Below are positions 44,601-56,600 of a DNA stretch of 64,000 nucleotides, one piece after another (within the stretch, counting starts at the first letter, position 1; the number at the start of each line of letters is the position of its first letter). The notes beneath the pieces are model-generated. The model had not been told where the DNA came from and searched no databases. It worked only from the letters and a program-made list of their open reading frames with translations. The DNA is from Myxococcus xanthus (GTDB taxonomy: Bacteria; Myxococcota; Myxococcia; Myxococcales; Myxococcaceae), in NCBI RefSeq assembly GCF_006402735.1, contig NZ_CP017174.1:1863001-1927000 (forward strand), given 5' to 3'. Position numbers and translations under genes: made by a program.

Positions 44601-47600
44601 GTGGGACGGGATGTCCGTCGCGTGAAGCGGGAACCGCCAATCGCAGCACCGTGTGTCGCGAGACCATCCAGTGGAGCGCGGCTTCCAGTGCCTCGATGTC
44701 CAGGGGCCCCGTGAGCTCCAGTGCTTCGGGCATGTGGTAGGCGCTGGAGTCGGGCTGCAACTGGTGCAGGAACCACATGCGCTCCTGCGAGTACGAAAGC
44801 CGCGCGCGCTCATCGTCGTGACGAGGCGTCGGCGCTGGCAGTGACGTCTCGATAGCGCCCTGGATTCCCTTCAGCTCACGAGCAAGCGCGGCGACGGAGG
44901 GAGAGGAGAAGAGAGAGGAGAGAGGAAGCTCGACGCCGAAGGAGGAGCGGATGCGAGCTGCGAGGCGAGTGGCGCTGAGGGAGTGTCCGCCGAGAGAGAA
45001 GAAGTCGTCGTGGCGAGAGAGGGAGGAGAGGCCGAGGACCTGGCAGAAGAGTTGAGCGAGGAGCTCCTCGACGTGGCCCTGAGGAGGAAGAGAGGGGGGA
45101 GAGTCGTCGGAGGGGAGAGGGAGGGAGGCGAGGGCGCGGCGGTCGACTTTGCCGTTGGGAGAGGTGGGGAGGGAGTCGAGGGAGAGGAGGCGAGAGGGCA
45201 CCAAGGGTGCCGGGAGAGAGAGGGCGAGAGAGGGGAGGAGGGAGTCGGAGGAGAAGCCGGGGAGGAGGGAGACGAAGGCGACGAGGCGGACGTCGGAGGA
45301 GTGGGGAGAGGAGAGAGGAAGGACGGCGGCCTGACGGACGCCGGGGAGGAGGGAGAGGGCGGCCTCGACTTCCTCGGGCTCGACGCGGACGCCGCGCACC
45401 TTCACCTGGAAGTCAGTGCGTCCGAGGTAGGAGAGAGTGCCGTCGGGATTCCAGCGGACGCGGTCGCCGGTGCGGTAGAGGCGGGCGCCGGGGGTGGAGG
45501 AGAAGGCGTCAGGGACGAAGCGCTCGGCGGTGAGGTGAGGAAGAGCGCGGTAGCCGCGAGCGAGGCCTGCGCCGCCGAGGAAGAGCTCGCCCGGGACGCC
45601 GATGGGGACGGGGAGGCCCGCGTCGTCGAGGACGTAGGCGCGCACGCGAGGAAGGGGGCGTCCGAGGAGGGGAGGCGCGCCCGGGGAGAGGAGGTGGAGG
45701 GAGGAGAGGCAGGTGGCCTCGCAAGGGCCGTAGCCGTTGAGGAGGCGCACGGGGCCCTGGGAGAGGCGAAGGAGGAGAGAAGGGGGAGGAGGCTCGCCGC
45801 CGAGTTGGAGGAAGGAGAGGTTGAGGAAGGCGGCTTCAGCGCCGGCCTCTTCGAGGGCGGCGAGGAGGACGGAGGGTGTGGCGAGGAGGTGGGTGGCGCG
45901 GTAGCGGGAGGCGTGGCGGGAGAGTGAGTCGGGGCCAGTGGGGCGGAGGACGACGCGAGCGCCGCGAGTGAGGGGGTAGAGCAACTCGAGGACGTGGACG
46001 TCGAAGGCGACGGAGGCGGCGGCGAGGGTGCAGTCGCCAGGGAGAGAGGGGTAGAGGGCGTCAGCGGCGTCGAAGAGGTGAGAGAGGCTGCGGTGGGAGA
46101 TTTCGACGGCCTTGGGTTGGCCGGTGGTGCCTGAGGTGAAGAGGACGAGGGCGAGGTGGTGAGGCGAGGCTGGGCGCAGCGGCGCGGAGTCGGGGCCGAA
46201 TGCATCAGGCGAGACGAGGCGTACGCCAGTCAGCGGCTGGGAGAAGAGGCCGTGAGAAGCGACAACGAGGCGCGCTCCCGCCTGCTGAATGAGAGAAGCC
46301 CTGCGCGCCTCAGGGTGCGAAGGCTCCAGAGGAAGGTAAGCAGCGCCCGCCTTGAGGACAGCGAGGAGGGAGATGAGGAGCGAAGCAGAGCGCTCGACGC
46401 AGACGGCGACGACGGACTCGGGGCCGGCGCCAAGGGCCGAGAGGTGGCCTGCGAGGGCAGACGCGCGAGCGTCGAGCTGCTGGTAGGTGAGGGAGTCGTC
46501 GGAGTCGGCGATGAGCAGTGCGGTGGCGGCAGGCGTCCGCGCAACCTGAGCGTCCCAGAGCGAGACGAAGGTGGCGAGGGAGTCGAAGGGCCGCTCAGTG
46601 GCATTGAAGTCATGCAGCACTCGCTGGCGCTCCTCGGCGGAGAGCAACGAGTGTGAGGCAAGCGCGGCCTGAGGCGCGGCGAGCGCGCTTTCGAGCAGTC
46701 GCAGGTAGTGCCCGAGCATCCGCTCCACGCTGCCTGCTTCGTACAGGTCACTGCTGTACTCCGCCGAGAGCTCAAAACCCTGCGAGTCCTCGCGCACCAG
46801 CAGCGCGAGATCCAGCTTCGCGCTGGAAGACGGAACGGAAAGCGGACGAGAAGCGCTGGCCCCGAGGTGAAGCGGAGCGCCAGCGCGATTCCAGACGAAG
46901 GCGACCTGGACGAGCGGCGCGTGGTTGGCGCTGCGCTGGATGCCGAGGGCGTGGACGACGCGCTCGAAGGGAGCGTCCTGGTGAGAGAAGGCGTCGAGAG
47001 AAGTGGTGCGCGTGCGGGAGAGGAGTGAGGAGAAGGAGTCGTCGGAGAGGAAGCGTGTACGAAGGACGACGGTGTTGACGAAGAGGCCGACGACGTCCTC
47101 GGTGGCAGGGTGCGTGCGTCCGGAGACAGGAACGCCAACGCAGACGTCCAGCTGTCCGGAGTAGCGGTGCAGCAGCCCGGCGAAGGCGGCCTGGAGCGCC
47201 ATGAACGGCGTCACCCCGTGCTCGCGGCAGAAGGCTCGCAGCGTTCCATCCAGCTCGGCCGAAAGACGGAGACCGGAAACGAGTCCACCCTTGCCCGTGA
47301 GCGCGGCGGGACGCGGTGTGTCCGTGGGAAGCTGAAGCAGCGGTGGCGCGTCGGCGAGCTCGCGCATCCAGTACGTCAGGTGTGCATCCTCATGCGCGCG
47401 CAGAGGCTCGGTGCGCTGCCAGGTGGCGACGTCCGCGTTGTCCAGTGCGACGCGTGGAGCCGCAGGAGACCCTCCCTGTTGGAAGGACGGGTACGCCTCC
47501 GCCAGTTCGTTCAGCAGCAGGGAAAGGCTGTGCCCGTCGACCAGCAGGTGGTGGAAGACGAGCAACAGGACGTGATGCTCAGAAGAGAGCCGCCACAGGT

Positions 47601-50600
47601 GGAAGCGGTACAGCGGCCCATCCTCCATGGAGAACGGGCGCTCGGCTTCCTGCTGCAAGCACTGTTCGAGTGCCTCTGGCGCGAGCTCAAGCGTCTCCAC
47701 CTCCAGCACGCGCTCCGGAACAGCGATGAGCCTCGGCGCCGGGTTCCCGTCGGAAGAGGCAGGCACCACCAGCCGCAACACGGCATGCCGTGAGACCAGC
47801 CATTGGAGCGAAGCTTCCAGTGCCGCCACGTCCAGCGGTCCCGTGAGTTCCAGGGCCTCGGGCAGGTGATAGGCGCTGGACTCGGGCTGCAACCGGTGCA
47901 GGAGCCACATCCGTTCCTGCGCGGACGAAAGCACCGCACGTTCGCCATCCTCACGACGCTCGGGCGCCGGCAACACGAGCCTCGCGGTGCCCTGGACTCG
48001 AGCCAGTTCCCGCGCGAGTCCAGCCACGCTCGGCGATGCGAACAGGGCGGTGAGTGGCAGCGCGGCGCCGAAGGACTGCCGGACCCGGGCCATCAGCCGT
48101 GTGGCACTGAGCGAATGCCCCCCCAGGCTGAAGAAGTCATCGTCTCGGGCGACAGACGTGACACCGAGCACCTGGCAGAACACCTGCGCCAGAAGCTCTT
48201 CCACGGGACCCCGTGGAGGCTCACCCCGAGGCGCTGACTCCACCGCGTGCGAGGGCAGTGCCGCCAGGGCTCCACGGTCCACCTTGCCACTGGTTGTCGT
48301 GGGGAGTGCATCCACCGCGAGGATGGCGGAAGGCACCATGTGCTCTGGCAGCAGTTGCTTCAGGTGCGCCCGAAGGGACGCCAGTTCTAGCGTGGAGGCG
48401 CGCACGGACTGGGGCACCACGTAGGCAACCAGGCGCGAGTCACCCGGGGCGTCCTCTCGCACCAGGGCCACCGCGGCGCGCACGCCGGGGGCTGCAAGGA
48501 GCGCTGTTTCCACTTCCGCCAGCTCGATGCGGAAGCCCCGCACCTTCACCTGCGTGTCGACGCGGCCCAGGTACTCCAGCGTTCCATGGGCCCGCCACCG
48601 GACCTGGTCACCCGTGCGGTAGAGCCGCTCGCCGGGCGTGGTGCCGAAGGGGTTGGGAATGAAGCGCTCGGCGGTGAGCGCCGGCTGGCCCAGGTAACCA
48701 CGCGCCAGGCTCGCTCCCGCGATGTAAAGCTCGCCCGGAAGGCCCAGTGGCACGGGCTCCAGGTGCGCATCCAGGACGTACATGCACACGTTGGCGAACG
48801 GCCGTCCGATGGAGGGCCGCCCGGCGTCGATGGGATGCGCGGTGACGTCCACCGTGCACTCGGTGGGGCCATACACGTTGAAGCAGGTGAGGCCCGGATG
48901 GCGGACGAGCCGCTCCCACAGCACCTCGTCCACGGCTTCGCCGCCCACGAGCACGCGCAGCGGGTGACGCCCACCCAAGCCCTCGTCCAGCAGCAGCCGC
49001 AGGTGCGACGGGACACAATCGAAGACGTCCACACGCTGTTCCACCAGCCATGCGCACAGCTTCGAAACATCGTCACGGACAGGTTGGGGAACGACGCAGA
49101 GCGTGTGCCCGTCCGCCAGTTGCACCAGTTGTTGAACCGAGGCGTCGAACGAAATCGATGCGTTGAGGCTGACGCGCAGCGGGCCTGTCGTGCCGGCGTA
49201 GGCGGACTCCGCCAGCGCTGCACGCAGGTTCATCATCGAGCCGTGCTGCACCATGATGCCCTTGGGCTGGCCGGTGCTTCCGGACGTGTAGATGACGTAG
49301 GCCAGATGCTCCGGCGCGGTGACGCGAGGTGGGTTGGCGTCACCCTGCGCTGGCATGTCCGCCACGGCGTCCACGCACAGGGTGGGGATGCCGAATGGCT
49401 CGACGGACGCGAGCAGCGACGATTGAGTCAGCGCCAGCTGGACTCCACTGTCCTGGAGCACGCGCGCGATTCGTTCGCGAGGATAGGCCGCGTCCACGGG
49501 AACGTAGGCCCCGCCTGCCTTCAGGATGCCGAGCACGCCCGTGGCCAGGTCCACCCCGCGCTCCAGGATGAGGGCCACGCGGACTTCGGGGGCGACGCCG
49601 CGGGCTCGCAGAGCCCAGGCCACCTGGTTCGCTCGGCGATTGAGCGCGTCATAGGTGAGTACCTGCCGGCCATCGACGACGGCGAGCGCGTCCGGTGTCC
49701 GGATCGCCCACGCCTCGAAGCGCTCGTGCAATGCGCCTTCCCAGGCAATCATCCGCTGCGTGTCGTTCCAGGCGCGCAGCAACTGCCCCCGCTCGCTGTC
49801 GGACGCCATGGGCAGGGTGTCCAGCCGAGAGGATGGCGACTGGAGCGCATGTTCGAGCAGGCGCGAGTAATGGCTCTGCAGGCGTTCGACGGTTTCGGCC
49901 TCGAACAGGTCGGTGCTGTAGCTGGCGGCGAGTGAGAACCCCTCCGGCGACTCGGTCATCACGACCGACAGGTCGAACTGGCTCGTGGCCAGCTCGGGCC
50001 ACAGGGGCCGTCCGTGGAGTCCAGGCAGTGCTTCCGCCAGGGCGTGTCCGGCGCGAATCAATCCGAACATCACCTGGAAGAGCGGGGAGTGGCGCGGACT
50101 GCGCTGCACATCCAAGGCCTGCACCACCCGCTCGAAGGGGGCGTCCTGGTGGGCGATGCTTTCGAGCACGGTGGTACGGACCCGTGCGAGCAGGGACGCG
50201 AAGGAATCCTCCGGCTGCGCGTGCATGCGCAGCACCACCGTGTTGACGAAGAGGCCGACGACGTCCTCGGTGGCCGGGTGGGTTCGCCCCGCCATCGGGG
50301 TGCCCACACAGACTTCGGGCTGGTCCGAGTAACGGTGGAGCAGTGCCGCGAAGGCCGCGTAGAGCACCATGAACGGTGTCACGCCCTGCAGGCGGCAGAA
50401 GTCGTGAAGGGCCGCCGACACCTCGGGTGCCAGGGGCCGCTGTGCGGTCACTCGCCCCTGGCTCGACAGCACGGCGGGACGAGGCTTGTCCGTGGGAAGC
50501 GAGAGCAGCCGGGGTGCATCCGCGAGCTGGCGGGTCCAATAGGCCAGGTGCGCGTCTTCGTGCGCGAGCACGGCCTCGGTTCGTTGCCAGGCCGCGACAT

Positions 50601-53600
50601 CGGCCCAGTCCAGCGTCACGGGCGGCAGCTCGGGAGCTGCGGCCTGCTGGAACGCCCGATAGGCCACGCCCAGTTCGCGCAACAGGACGGAGAGGGCCAG
50701 TTCATCCACCAGCAGGTGGTGGAATACGAGCAGCAGCGCATGCCGCTCGGGTGAGAGCCGCCACAGGTGGAAGCGGTAGAGCGGGCCCTCCGCCATGGGG
50801 AAGACGCGCTCGGCTTCGAGGCGCAGCCGCTCTTCCAGCACAAGCGGCGCGTCCGACAGCGTCTGCACGGTCAGGACGCGCTCAGGGACGTCACGGAGGA
50901 AGGGAGCAGGGCGTCCTTCGTCAGAGGGGACGGCGAGTCGCAGCACGGCATGGCGTGACACCAGCCAGCGGAGAGCGGACTCCAGCGCATCGACGTCCAG
51001 AGCGCCCTGAAGGAGAGCGGCTTCGGGGATGTGGTAGGCGGAGGAGTCGGGCTGGAGTTGCTGGATGAACCACAAGCGCTCCTGAGTGGAGGAGAGCACC
51101 GGCGCGGAGGCCTCGGCTCTCGGAGTGGGCGCAGGCAGGAGCGACTTCCCGGTGCCCGAGAGTCCTTCGACTTCGCGAGCGAGAGAAGCGACGGAAGGGG
51201 CGGAGAAGAAGGAGGAGAGAGGGAGGTCGACGCCGAGAGAAGAGCGGATGCGAGCGACGAGACGGGTGGCGCTGAGGGAGTGGCCACCGAGGGAGAAGAA
51301 GTCGTCGTTGCGGGAGAGAGAGGAGAGGCCGAGGACCTGGCAGAAGAGCTGAGCGAGAGCGACTTCGAGAGGGCCGGAGGGCGACTGGAAGGGCGCGTCG
51401 GAGGAAGAGGCGGGGAGAGGAAGGGAGGAGAGGGCGCGGCGGTCGACTTTGCCGTTGGTGGTGGTGGGGAGAGAGGGGAGTGAGACGAGGGGAGAAGGAA
51501 GGAGTGCCTCGGGGAGGAGGCGTGAGAGTTGGTGTCGGAGTGAGGAGGGGAGGAAGGGGGTGGCGTCGTCGAGGACGAGGAAGGCGACGAGGCGGACGTC
51601 GGAGGAGTGAGGAGAGGAGAGAGGAAGGACGGCGGCCTGACGGACGCCCGGGAGGCGGCAGAGGGCGGCCTCGACTTCCTCGGGCTCGACACGGACGCCG
51701 CGCACCTTGAGCTGGAAGTCGGTGCGTCCGAGGTAGGAGAGAGTGCCGTCGGGATTCCAGCGGACACGGTCGCCGGTGCGGTAGAGGCGGGCGCCGGGGT
51801 TGGAGGAGAAGGCGTCGGGGACGAAGCGCTCAGCGGTGAGGTGAGGCAGGGCGCGGTAGCCGCGAGCGAGGCCTTCGCCGCCGAGGAAGAGCTCGCCCGG
51901 GACGCCGATGGGAGTGGGAAGTCCGGCCTCGTCGAGGACGTAGGCTTGAGAGCGAGCCAGCGGCTGGCCCAGGCGGACGGGGCGGTGGGCTTCCACCTTC
52001 TCGGCCACCACGCAGATGGTCGTCTCCGTCGGGCCGTAGGTATTGAGCAGTTGCAGGGACGAATCCTGGAGCTGCCGCGTCAACGCGTCCGGCAGCGCCT
52101 CGCCTCCCGAGATGAGGCGCTTGAGTGAGCGAAGCGCCGCAACGGCTCCGGGCTCCTCCATCGCGGTGGCCAGCGACGACGGCGTGGTGCTGACGTGCGT
52201 GATGCCGTGGCGGGCAATGTCTCCTCCCAACCCCAGCGGCCCCACGTCACGCAGAATGACCGTGGCGCCTCGAGTGAGCCCGTAGAACAGCTCTTCCAGG
52301 TGGATGTCGAAGGAGAAGCTGCTGGAGGAGGCCCAGCAGTCACCGGGGCGCGTGTCGTAGAGGGCGTCGAAGGAGTCGAAGGCGTGGACGAGGGAGCGGT
52401 GAGAAAGCTCGACGCCCTTGGGCTCGCCAGTAGAGCCGGAGGTGAAGAGGAGGTAGGCGAGCGAGTCCGGAAGGACGAGAGGAAGGGGGAGCGAAGAAGA
52501 GGAAGCCGGAGGCGTTGGCTGGACGAGGGGAATCGTCAGCGAGGAGTCGGAGAAGAACTCCGGGCGGGAGAGGACGAAGCGAGCGCGGGCGCGGTGGAGG
52601 AGAGAGGCACGGCGCTCGGGCGGGTGCGTGGCTTCGAGGGGAAGGCAGGTAGCGCCACTGAGGAGGATGGCGAGGAGGCCGACGACGGCGTCATCGGAGC
52701 GCTCAAGGCACAGGCCGACGACGTCCTCAGGGAGGACGCCCAGGCCCAGCAGGCGCTGGGCAAGGCGGGTGGCGCGGGCGTGGAGCTGGGAGAAGGAGAA
52801 GCGAAGGCCGGAGGAGGCGAGGACAAGGGCGGTGGCGTCGGGAGTGCGAGCGACCTGCGCCGTCCAGAGGGAGGCCACCGAGGCGAGGGAGTCGAAAGGC
52901 CTGGAGGTGGCGTTGAAGGAGAAGAGGACCTGCTGGCGCTCGGAGGCGGAGAGCAGGTCGATGGAGGCGAGAGGCGCGGAGGGAGCAGCGAGGGCGCCCT
53001 CGAGCAGGCGCAGGTAGTGGCCCACCATGCGCTGGATGGAGTCGTGCTCGAACAGGTCGGTGCTGTACTGCACCGTCACGCCGAAACCTTCCGTGCTGGC
53101 TTGCACCGTCAGCGACAGATCGAAGTGCGTGGTGTGGATGTCCAGTTCCAGCGGGCGCGCATCAAGCCCAGGGAATGCGCCCGTCAACGCATCGCCCTGC
53201 TGGTACAGGTCGAACATCACCTGGAAGAGCGGTGAGTGAGCGGGAGTGCGCTCCACGCCAAGCGCACGGACGATGCGCTCGAAGGGAACGTCCTGGTGGG
53301 ACATGGCCTCTAGGGTGGTGGCGCGGACCTCGGAGAGCAGCGAGTCGAAGGAACTCTTCGCGCGCACCTGGCTGCGCAGCACCAGCGTGTTCACCAGGGT
53401 GCCGACGATGTCCTCGGTGGCCGGATGGGTGCGGCCCGCGACGGGCGTGCCCACGCAGAAGTCGGACTGCTGCGAATAGCGGTGCAGCAGCGCGGCGAAG
53501 GCCGCGTAGAACACCATGAATGGCGTGACTTGCCGCTCGCGGCAGAGTGCGCGCACGGCCTCGTTCAGGTGAATGGACAGCGGCTCACGGCGGGTCAGCC

Positions 53601-56600
53601 GTCCCCGAGGTGAGAGGAGGGGGGGCCGCGCCTTGTCCGTGGGAAGCGAAAGGACTGCCGGTGCGCCGGTGAGCTGCTGTTTCCAGTAATCGAGCTGCGC
53701 GTCCTCGCTCGCGAGCACAGGGGCACTGCGCTGCCAGACCGCCACGTCCGCCCAGTCCAGTGTCAGAGGCGGCAGCTCGGGAGCTGCGGCCTGCTGGAAC
53801 GCCCGATAGGCCACGCCCAATTCGCGGACCAGGATGGACAGGGACAAGCCATCCACCGCCAGGTGGTGGAAGACGAGCGACAGGACGTGGTGCTCGGCGG
53901 ACAGCGTCAGCAGGCTGAAGCGATAGAGCGGGCCATGCTCCATCGAGAACGGCGTGTCGATCTCCTGACGCGTCCAGGGCTGCACCTCGTCGGCGTCCTC
54001 CGCCTTCTGGTGACGGAGGACGCGCTCAGGGACGTCACGGAGGAAGGGAGCAGGACGTCCTTCGTCAGAGGGGACGGCGAGTCGCAGCACGGCATGGCGT
54101 GACACCAGCCAGCGGAGAGCGGACTCCAGCGCATCGACGTCCAGAGCGCCCTGAAGGAGAGCGGCTTCGGGGATGTGGTAGGCGGAGGAGTCGGGCTGGA
54201 GTTGCTGGATGAACCACAAGCGCTCCTGAGTGGAGGAGAGCACCGGCGCGGAGGCCTCGGCTCTCGGAGTGGGCGCAGGCAGGAGCGACTTCCCGGTGCC
54301 CGAGAGTCCTTCGACTTCGCGAGCGAGAGAAGCGACGGAAGGGGCGGAGAAGAAGGAGGAGAGAGGGAGGTCGACGCCGAGAGAAGAGCGGATGCGAGCG
54401 ACGAGACGGGTGGCGCTGAGGGAGTGGCCACCGAGGGAGAAGAAGTCGTCGTTGCGGGAGAGAGAGGAGAGGCCGAGGACCTGGCAGAAGAGCTGAGCGA
54501 GAGCGACTTCGAGAGGGCCGGAGGGCGACTGGAAGGGCGCGTCGGAGGAAGAGGCGGGGAGAGGAAGGGAGGAGAGGGCGCGGCGGTCGACTTTGCCGTT
54601 GGTGGTGGTGGGGAGAGAGGGGAGTGAGACGAGGGGAGAAGGAAGGAGTGCCTCGGGGAGGAGGCGTGAGAGTTGGTGTCGGAGTGAGGAGGGGAGGAAG
54701 GGGGTGGCGTCGTCGAGGACGAGGAAGGCGACGAGGCGGACGTCGGAGGAGTGAGGAGAGGAGAGAGGAAGGACGGCGGCCTGACGGACGCCCGGGAGGC
54801 GGCAGAGGGCGGCCTCGACTTCCTCGGGCTCGACACGGACGCCGCGCACCTTGAGCTGGAAGTCGGTGCGTCCGAGGTAGGAGAGAGTGCCGTCGGGATT
54901 CCAGCGGACACGGTCGCCGGTGCGGTAGAGGCGGGCGCCGGGGTTGGAGGAGAAGGCGTCGGGGACGAAGCGCTCAGCGGTGAGGTGAGGCAGGGCGCGG
55001 TAGCCGCGAGCGAGGCCTTCGCCGCCGAGGAAGAGCTCGCCCGGGACGCCGATGGGAGTGGGAAGTCCGGCCTCGTCGAGGACGTAGGCTTGAGAGCGAG
55101 CCAGCGGCTGGCCCAGGCGGACGGGGCGGTGGGCTTCCACCTTCTCGGCCACCACGCAGATGGTCGTCTCCGTCGGGCCGTAGGCATTGATGAGCGACGT
55201 TCGCGTCAGCGCCAATTGCTCCACCAGTGGCTCGGGCAAGGCCTCACCGCCCACGACAATGGCCTTCATGGAACGCAGCGCTTCGGGCGCTCCAGGTTCC
55301 TCCATCGCGGTGGCCAGCGATGAAGGTGTGATGACGATGTGGGTGATGCCGTGGCGGGTGATGTCGCGCCCCAGCCCCAGCGGCCCCACGTCGCGCAGCA
55401 CCGTTGTCCCTCCGCGTGTCAGGCAGAAGAGGACATCCTCCAGATGCATGTCGAAGGAGAAGCTGCTGGAGGAGGCCCAGCAGTCACCGGGGCGCGTGTC
55501 GTAGAGGGCGTCGAAGGAGTCGAAGGCGTGGACGAGGGAGCGGTGGGAGAGTTCAACGCCCTTGGGCTCGCCAGTAGAGCCGGAGGTGAAGAGGAGGTAG
55601 GCGAGCGAGTCCGGAAGGACGAGAGGAAGGGGGAGCGAAGAAGAGGAAGCCGGGGGCGTCGGCTGGACGAGGGGAATCGTCAGCGAGGAGTCGGAGAAGA
55701 ACTCCGGGCGGGAGAGGACGAAGCGAGCGCGGGCGCGGTGGAGGAGAGAGGCACGGCGCTCGGGCGGGTGCGTGGCTTCGAGGGGAAGGCAGGTAGCGCC
55801 ACTGAGGAGGATGGCGAGGAGGCCGACGACGGCGTCATCGGAGCGCTCGAGGCACAGGCCGACGACGTCCTCTGGGAGGACGCCCAGGCCCAGCAGGTGC
55901 TGGGCAAGGCGGGTGGCGCGGGCGTGGAGCTGGGAGAAGGAGAAGCGAAGGCCGGAGGAGGCGAGGACAAGGGCGGTGGCGTCGGGAGTGCGAGCGACCT
56001 GCGCCGTCCAGAGGGAGGCCACCGAGGCGAGGGAGTCGAAAGGCCTGGAGGTGGCGTTGAAGGAGAAGAGGACCTGCTGGCGCTCGGAGGAGGAGAGCAG
56101 GTCGATGGAGGCGAGAGGCGCGGAGGGAGCAGCGAGGGCGCCCTCGAGCAGGCGCAGGTAGTGGCCCACCATGCGCTGGATGGAGTCGTGCTCGAACAGG
56201 TCGGTGCTGTACTGCACCGTCACGCCGAAGCCAGAGGGGCCTTCGATGATGGTGAGCGACAGGTCGAACTGGCTGGTCCCGGTATCCACATGGAGCGCGC
56301 GAGCGCCCACGCCCGAGAACGCGCCCGCCAGCGAGTCCTCTTCCTGGTACAGGTCGAACATCACCTGGAAGAGCGGTGAGTGACCGGGGTTGCGCTCCGC
56401 TTGCACTGCCTCGATGACTCGCTCGAACGGTGCTTCCTGGTGTGAGTACGCGGCGAGCGCGCATTCCCTCGCACGCATCAGCAGCCCGGCGAAGGTGTCA
56501 CCCGTCCGCACCTGGGCGCGCAGGACCACGGTGTTGATGAACAGCCCGACCACGCCTTCCAGGGACAGGTGCGTGCGGCCCGCGACGGGCGTGCCCACGC

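Noticed and set aside
41470..47138. Long antisense reading frames rich in Glu/Gly/Arg and Ser/Pro opposite or beside the NRPS
   Set aside because: They arise from the GC- and purine-biased coding strand of the NRPS, repeat with its duplications and have no family features.
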